This document shows positions 60,401-64,000 of a stretch of DNA of 64,000 bases, one piece after another. The translations under genes and the position numbers were made by a program. Each line of letters opens with the position of its first letter. Position 1 is the first letter of the stretch. The DNA is from Phoronis australis (lineage: Eukaryota; Phoronida; Phoronidae). A model generated the notes under the pieces. That model did not search any database, was not told the origin of the DNA, and worked only from the letters and a program-made list of their open reading frames with translations. The stretch lies in the NCBI GenBank assembly GCA_002633005.1, contig NMRA01000113.1, positions 186,166 to 250,165 on the forward strand. Direction: 5' to 3'.

Positions 60401-63120
60401 TTGAGGAAACAAAATATCATCATCCTGACAGGGGGACATGTACACAGTTGATAACATGAATGGGCTTTTTTGGGTTATAGGTGGGATACCATACTACTGC
60501 AAATTTTTTTAGTTTGGGACACAATACGCCGGGCCGGTCAAGTGAAATTTTATTTTGTCAAATTTCTCAACAAAAATAACTTCAGCATGGTTTGTATGGC
60601 ATAGCCATTACAAAATTGCATTTGATAAAATTTTGAGCATTTGGAACAATGTGTTAAGCCTCTGAACAACAGAAATATGACACTTTTAGCTGTTATTTTT
60701 GTCCCAAATTAAAGAATGTTTACTGCACCCATTTCTATAGGCTGTGGTCAAACTAAATCTATTTCCTCCATGACTACACGAAGTGATAATGTACAATTTG
60801 TTACAGACTGACCATTGGTCATAAGTTTTACCGGATAATCAAATAGAACTTCCAATTTCAACTTTCTTTCGCTATTCAACTCTGTTTAATCCCAATACAG
60901 GAGTTGCTTGTCAGTCTGATTAATTGGAAAATAGGCTTTTGCTTGTTTGCGTTGAGTACGGTACCAATTTAGGACACAATATGGTCCACATATAATTTTT
61001 TTTTTCATTTTGTAAAAAAGATATGTACCAAATGAATGCTCATGTTGTTTTTAGATCTATGTCATGTCTAACATCCGATAATCATTCTGAGAAATTCTGG
61101 CCATTCATAGCAATGTAAGAAACCTTTGAAAAATGAAAAAATGTCATCAAACTTTCGCAATCATTTTTGTCCAAAAATTGGCAAGATTTTACCGTATGTC
61201 TGGTATTTTCACGATTTTAATATCAACTTCCGTATTATTTTCTGACAAGCTACATGTCTTTTGCCACACACTACACTTTTTGCAAACACATTTCTGTCAT
61301 AGCAAAACCTGCTCTCAATTAAATTGCTGTTTGTGAAAGGAGTGGGCCTTTAAAGCCCCATGCAGGGACACTGTTTTCGGTTCATGTTTTTGAGTGGATT
61401 TCTTAATATGTCGAGTTGACTTTCTGTAATTGACTGGATAACCCCACAAACCATATGGAGTTCATTGATTGCTCCATCTTAATTTATTCAAGTTTGAAAT
61501 TTTAATATTGGATTGTCCTAATTAGGTTTGCAAGTAAAGAATGCTGTTTGAGAAAATCTCGGTTACTGCCGGTGCTGTCGGTTTTGCTTTTCTGTGCTTC
61601 AGTTCAGTAGCAACTTAATTATGTCTTCACAGGACTGATGTATTCTGGAAGAATTTGAGTGAAGATCTGGTATCATTCTGTAACCATCGCCATGGAGCTG
61701 TCACCGTAGATGAGTCAGACGTAAAACTTCTCATGAAGAGGTCAGTATATGCCCTTGAAAATGAAACCAGTCGACCTTTTGTAAAGCGTAATGTACAGTC
61801 AAATCTCACCATTTCAGAAGCAATTTGCACATGATTTTAACAGTTATTAGGGTGTGAAAACATGTTATAATCCTAATGAAAAACTGGTACAGCATGCGAG
61901 TTGGATGCGACAAAGGAAGTGATAAAGGCATGTAGTATGTTTACGAAACTACAGTAATGAGGGCTATTATCTGTTGTAGAGATGTACGCTTGTAAAGAAG
62001 CCATCTGTAGTGAACAGTTGAAACCAGTATAAGGCAGTAACAGTAGAGAGAGACACTTTTATTTTTTTAAATCACATAAAACATACTTTGTAAGTTATAT
62101 GACTGGGTGGCCAGCAAAGGCACGGGCCGTTAATAGGCGACCACCGAGTAACAATAAATTAAACAGATATTAATACTTAAGAAGAACTATATAGATAACA
62201 ACAGAAAAAATACATCTACAATAAAATAAAATACATTGCAAGTTTATTTAAATTAAATGTATTTTACAAAGAATTAAACACAGAGACTATTTATACAAGG
62301 AAAACCGCACGGTTAGAAAAAGCATATGACTAAGATGTAAGACTTTGCACGTACTCTGTACATTCTGTTTTCAAGTCGGAATTTTTCGACTTAACTTTTT
62401 CACTACCACACGTGCCTTTCGACAAGTTATCTGGTCACTGCCCAACACCCTAATTGACGAGTTGGATACTTTTCCATTCTTGACCCTCTTAATTCTAAAC
62501 TCCATGGGAGATAACTACTTTAATGACATCAGCAGACAATGGGATGGCACCTGTACCAAATCCTGAACAAAAGTCATTATTTTCACATTTACTGAAAAAT
62601 TTTTGGTAAATCTGTCAAATTACGATCGATGGAATGGTCTCTAAATAGTCGGACTATTTGACTCAAAATTCAAAATGATTGTGATTCAGGATCCGAGTTC
62701 TAAGTGTCACTCGGTAGAGAAGGTATGCACCAGGGTAAGCTGGGTGTGACTTAAAACTAAAGCCCTTCATTGACCGTTGGTACTGATTTTTTTATCTGAA
62801 ATCTCTGCCTGGCAAATATCTGCCTCAATGTACAATATTAAAATTTCAGTGTGTATCCAACCTCATCTAAGTTTTATAACAAAGCAACTGCGAATAACAA
62901 TTTTAGAGCATTTTAGTGATTGCACCCTATGTTATACCTATCCTCAACACTTAAGTGTCATAATGATTTTCTTCAATGTGTTTCTTTTATTTACAGGCAG
63001 CGTTTCATAACCAAGAACCAGTCAATGTATACTCTGGTAGAGAAACATCTTCCACTGGAGTACCGACAGGAAATCATACCTATGGCTAAATCAGGAAACA
63101 AAGTTGTTCCCAAGTACTGA
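48240..63120 (+). CDS. CENPT: Centromere protein T (CENP-T), complete 10-exon gene, 569 aa
   Basis: Coding exons are 48240-48434, 52045-52255, 53491-53575, 54839-54972, 55419-55525, 56077-56534, 58252-58362, 59093-59269, 61633-61740 and 62997-63120. All introns are GT-AG, all phases match, and the total of 1710 nt gives 569 aa; human CENP-T is 561 aa. The C-terminus is diagnostic: a histone fold at about residues 463-529 (helix 1 around LTKGIFQHYSRS, helix 3 around DVKLLMKRQ), then the family tail with HLPLEYRQEIIP and SGNKVVPK. The N-terminus has three TPR-type motifs (T8, T61, T124), the middle is Ser/Pro-rich, and an acidic stretch lies at about 285-365. In the known family, CENP-T pairs with CENP-W at centromeric chromatin and its phosphorylated N-terminus recruits NDC80. 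Family identity is very secure. The exact start of exon 6 is the weakest detail. Confidence 0.95.
48485..48740 (-). repeat. Family A fragment in CENP-T intron 1, antisense
   Basis: Reverse-complement family blocks are visible: TTATGCGTCCAC (terminus), GAAATTTGGTCGCC, GATTCGACTACTG and TTGGCAATTTTATG. The CTCF-like core is lost. Confidence 0.5.
50300..51600 (-). repeat. Family A copy in CENP-T intron 1, antisense and interrupted
   Basis: Decayed inverted monomer starts at about 50535 (GTGCACCCTAGTGGCAAC), 50678, 51130 and 51397 (GTCACCTAGTGGCATTT). The 5' end, inverted, is at about 51555-51600 (GGGTGCATATCAATGCTCCA then TTGCTCTTGTTA). It is interrupted at about 50740-51055 by a GC-rich insert. 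Confidence 0.6.
50740..51055. mobile_element. GC-rich element nested in the intron 1 repeat
   Basis: GC-rich against AT-rich surroundings, with a C run near the left edge (CCATGCCCCCCCCTAAAAT) and right end AAAATCCTGGATCTGCCCCT, a relative of the GGCGGATCYAGG transposon ends. The left terminus is unclear. Confidence 0.4.
52045..52255 (+). CDS. CENPT: CENP-T coding exon 2 (residues 66-135)
   Basis: Acceptor ATCTCCAG, donor GTTAGT, phase 0 in and phase 1 out. Completes the second motif as TPRTLIQGFL across the exon junction and ends with a third, TPRTIIKNFL (T124). In between is a basic Ser/Thr/Arg-rich stretch (RRRSTRM) expected to be disordered. Confidence 0.9.
53491..53575 (+). CDS. CENPT: CENP-T coding exon 3 (residues 136-164)
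   Basis: Short 85-nt exon between a CATATTTTAG acceptor and a GTATGT donor, phase 1 in and 2 out. Acidic, Ser/Thr-rich linker containing ETPERQVL and ESTPSSELTS. No fold is recognisable; its inclusion is needed to keep exons 2 and 4 in frame. Confidence 0.85.
53690..54250 (-). repeat. Family A fragments in CENP-T intron 3, antisense
   Basis: Inverted monomer starts decayed to CCCCTAGTGTCATTTTTT (53740) and CCCTAGTGGCAATTG (53949). Two inverted 5' ends follow, at 54120-54155 (GTGGGCGCATTTCAATAGTC) and 54208-54245, which suggests two insertions or a rearrangement. Confidence 0.6.
54839..54972 (+). CDS. CENPT: CENP-T coding exon 4 (residues 164-209)
   Basis: Acceptor TTTTTCAG at 54831-54838, donor GTAAGA. 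The required phase (2 in) excludes the later AG sites at 54848 and 54866. Encodes a basic Pro/Ser-rich segment including KPPTPGSMRKTSQRSSARER, with possible TP and SxR kinase sites. Phase 1 out. Confidence 0.85.
55419..55525 (+). CDS. CENPT: CENP-T coding exon 5 (residues 209-244)
   Basis: Acceptor CTTCACAG, donor GTACAA, phase 1 in and 0 out. Encodes an acidic stretch (EESVFEEEHSGFSGLESI and so on) that starts the negatively charged middle region. Low complexity, with no fold seen. Confidence 0.85.
56077..56534 (+). CDS. CENPT: CENP-T coding exon 6, acidic region (residues 245-397)
   Basis: Largest exon. The acceptor could be AAAAAG (start 56077) or AAGCAAG (start 56101); both keep phase 0 and differ by eight residues. 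I prefer the first because it is the first AG after the pyrimidine-rich stretch. It encodes a very acidic segment with six GAT codons in a row (56335-56352, D331-D336), then E-rich sequence, then a Ser/Arg-rich end. Donor GTATTG, phase 2 out. Confidence 0.85.
56660..56720. repeat. Palindrome AGAGGGCGCTGCGCCCTCT in CENP-T intron 6
   Basis: A perfect 19-bp palindrome with a third GCGCCCTCT about 20 bp further. It could be a transposon footprint or a protein-binding site; nothing else supports either. Confidence 0.4.
57602..57751. repeat. 30-bp minisatellite, 5 copies, in CENP-T intron 6
   Basis: Unit AAATGGTGATTGGACAGGAA plus ten bases, starting at 57602, 57632, 57662, 57692 and 57722, with only one or two variant bases. 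The period is a multiple of three, so it stays open (MISLNGDWTG on plus), but it is intronic and has no splice signals. Confidence 0.95.
58252..58362 (+). CDS. CENPT: CENP-T coding exon 7 (residues 397-434)
   Basis: Acceptor CCTTCTTGTAG, donor GTAGGT, phase 2 in and 2 out. Encodes RTPLVQETLDRFAVKPRTRP followed by LSPSLVTPLLLKQ. It has several TP/SP sites and a short hydrophobic helix-like end; function unknown. Confidence 0.85.
58430..58645 (+). repeat. Family M copy 3, in CENP-T intron 7
   Basis: TTTTGTCAACAAAAATAACT, TTTTGAGCATTTGCAACAAT and AATTATTTTTGTCCCAAATT are shared with the copy at 60510. Confidence 0.6.
59093..59269 (+). CDS. CENPT: CENP-T coding exon 8, start of histone fold (residues 434-493)
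   Basis: Acceptor TGAATTTCAG, donor GTAAGT, phase 2 in and 2 out. A basic Lys/Pro linker leads into FRLPISLTKGIFQHYSRSRV and SKAAMAEVEK, which match helix 1 and the start of helix 2 of the CENP-T histone fold. A 1-kb DNA transposon begins only 26 bp after the exon. Confidence 0.95.
59296..60296. mobile_element. Complete 1-kb non-autonomous DNA transposon in CENP-T intron 8
   Basis: The left end CATAGGCGGATTTAGGGGGG and right end CTAGATCCGCCACTG are imperfect inverted repeats, each followed inside by a G- or C-run. GCTAA on both sides (59291-59295 and 60297-60301) is a likely 5-bp target duplication. The interior matches 1-594 and holds the tRNA-like module. It is non-coding. It inserted 26 bp after exon 8 without harming the donor site. 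Confidence 0.75.
59966..60031 (+). other. tRNA-like module inside the intron 8 transposon
   Basis: GGTGGTGTAGTGGTAACGC (A-box-like) and GTGAGTTCGAGTCTTTGG (B-box-like) are as in the copy at 271-336. The stretch between them differs (CACTAAGCTCCAAG here), so the boxes are better conserved than the spacer. Confidence 0.5.
60510..60725 (+). repeat. Family M copy 4, in CENP-T intron 8
   Basis: GGGACACAATACGCC at the start and GCTGTTATTTTTGTCCCAAA at the end. Closest to the copy at 58430. Confidence 0.6.
60965..61200 (+). repeat. Family M copy 5, in CENP-T intron 8
   Basis: GGACACAATATGGTCCACAT at the start and CAATCATTTTTGTCC with GATTTTACCGTA at the end. Diverged. Confidence 0.5.
61633..61740 (+). 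CDS. CENPT: CENP-T coding exon 9, histone fold helices 2-3 (residues 493-529)
   Basis: Acceptor TCTTCACAG, donor GTCAGT, phase 2 in and 2 out. Encodes TDVFWKNLSEDLVSFCNHRH, then GAVTVDESDVKLLMKR, matching the long central helix and third helix of the family (human has the same layout ending LELLMRRQ). Confidence 0.95.
61741..62996. other. CENP-T intron 9
   Basis: About 1.26 kb. Apart from an AT-rich stretch at 62140-62280 and a short open frame at 62345-62566, I see no repeat or exon in it. Confidence 0.6.
62997..63120 (+). CDS. CENPT: CENP-T coding exon 10, family-specific tail and stop (residues 529-569)
   Basis: Acceptor TTATTTACAG. Encodes QRFITKNQSMYTLVEKHLPL, then EYRQEIIPMAKSGNKVVPKY and a TGA stop at 63118-63120. 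The VEKHLPLEYRQ block is nearly identical to vertebrate CENP-T and is the strongest evidence for the gene's identity. In the family these extra helices follow the histone fold and contact CENP-H/K. Confidence 0.96.
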
Positions 63121-63420
63121 ACAAACAGCTCATGGAGCACGTGCTGTTGTGTCTTACTGACTGGAGAGGCTTGATGTTGATCATATGAAGCTGAATTGAG
63201 TCTTCGCCCTAGATATGCTTTCCAGCACTTTCTGGGCTTAACTCTTATTATTACTCTGCGCCTATCAGCACAGAGTCTCGTTATTCTCGGGTTCTTAATA
63301 TCTTTTTCTTGTTGTCCTTTCCGACTTTTTCTGGAGCTTAATAACACTCAAGACGACTCGATTTTCAACTTTGAAACTTTCCAAGTACGCCATCCATAAA
63401 TGTTTCTAAAATATATAGGT
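63121..63420 (+). other. Likely CENP-T 3' UTR
   Basis: Directly follows the stop codon. I see no canonical AATAAA signal within it, so the cleavage site is unknown. An open minus-strand frame here overlaps exon 10 and is a shadow. Confidence 0.4.
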
Positions 63421-63700
63421 ACAAAGGTCAATTAATTTTCAAAATGTTATTTCTCCTACATTTTGCAAGGAATTCTTTTCAATTTGAGTATACAGGTGTA
63501 AGTCTACATGCCAATCAAATGCATTACTTTTCTAAGTAAATGGGTCATCCAATCACTAAGTTCATTGAGTGCAAAGTTTAGCTAAGATTTTGAGCTAGAC
63601 ACTTCAAATTCACGTATCTGATTGGTACATGTAATGAGTTCCAATCCAAATTTCCAGGTCATTTGGTGCAACCATGGGGTCATTAGGTCAAAGGATATCT
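63421..63700 (-). repeat. Family D repeat, antisense copy after CENP-T
   Basis: The reverse complement of this region matches 12150-12400 closely, including CATGGTTGCACCAAATGACC, GAATTTGAAGTGTCTAGCTC and GGAGAAATAACATTTTG. Confidence 0.7.
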
Positions 63701-64000
63701 AAATATCTATTCTACTGTGGCAACAGTTAAACATCTGTGATTCAGCATGATCCACTTTTTTATTTTCTTTAATGTTTAGTTCTGCTATGGTATACGAGCC
63801 ACCAGTAAGGTTGTAAACTTTCGAAAAAGTCTCACTTGTGCAGTCACTGTCACTTTCTGACAATAATCCTTCTAGTTGTACATTGTTTTTTGCAATATTG
63901 AAAAAACAGCATTTTCGGAGATTTTTCTGTCGTAAAAAGTCATTTACTACTTAAATTTTAATTAGCATTTTAAATTTTAGAAAGAATTTTATATTAGTGT
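63701..64000. other. No gene recognised
   Basis: AT-rich sequence to the window end with no feature. Confidence 0.4.

Noticed and set aside
63196-63399. Open frames just after CENP-T, on both strands
   Set aside because: They lie in the probable 3' UTR and overlap the last exon in other frames; no motif.

Overview
The window looks like nuclear DNA of an animal, probably a marine invertebrate. It is AT-rich, intron-rich and repeat-dense, with no long ORFs, operons or ribosome-binding sites. Overlapping copies left beside single 'n' bases differ at about 0.6-1.1% of sites, which fits two haplotypes of a very heterozygous individual. I cannot name the species. The repeat style (CAGTGGCGGAT-type DNA transposons, THAP-bearing elements, many hairpin MITEs) recalls echinoderm, hemichordate or cephalochordate genomes, but that is an impression.

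One gene can be read from start to stop: a 10-exon, plus-strand centromere protein T (CENP-T) gene, 48240-63120. Its exons join in frame to 569 codons and end in the CENP-T histone fold plus the family-specific C-terminal tail. A second readable coding unit is a small minus-strand THAP-domain gene (exons 10043-9862 and 9111-8955) inside a 1.5-kb unit bounded by 17-bp inverted repeats. Three broken THAP relics lie at about 13.9, 37.9 and 44.7 kb. A non-LTR retrotransposon is represented by an RT scrap (35.4 kb) and a 3' end (36.9-37.75 kb). A few isolated exon-like stretches, best at 29709-29889, are unidentified.

Layout: 0-8.6 kb, a transposon end, hairpin MITEs and the first array of a CTCF-motif repeat (family A). 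8.6-14.2 kb, the THAP element, tandem families B and D, and a THAP relic. 14-30 kb, sparse sequence broken by large family A arrays, a MITE, a hairpin element with a 25-bp minisatellite, a tRNA-like SINE remnant and two assembly-type duplications. 30.4-35.0 kb, a 4.6-kb element with perfect 27-bp inverted termini. 35-48 kb, LINE and THAP remnants, a 197-bp tandem duplication and degraded sequence. 48-63.1 kb, CENP-T, whose introns hold antisense family A copies, a 30-bp minisatellite and a complete 1-kb transposon with a tRNA-like core. 63.4-63.7 kb, an antisense family D copy.

The genes form no pathway. CENP-T is a host kinetochore gene, and almost everything else recognisable is mobile or tandem repeat. 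The most unusual feature is family A: about 145-160-bp monomers, each starting with a sequence that matches or nearly matches the CTCF core motif.
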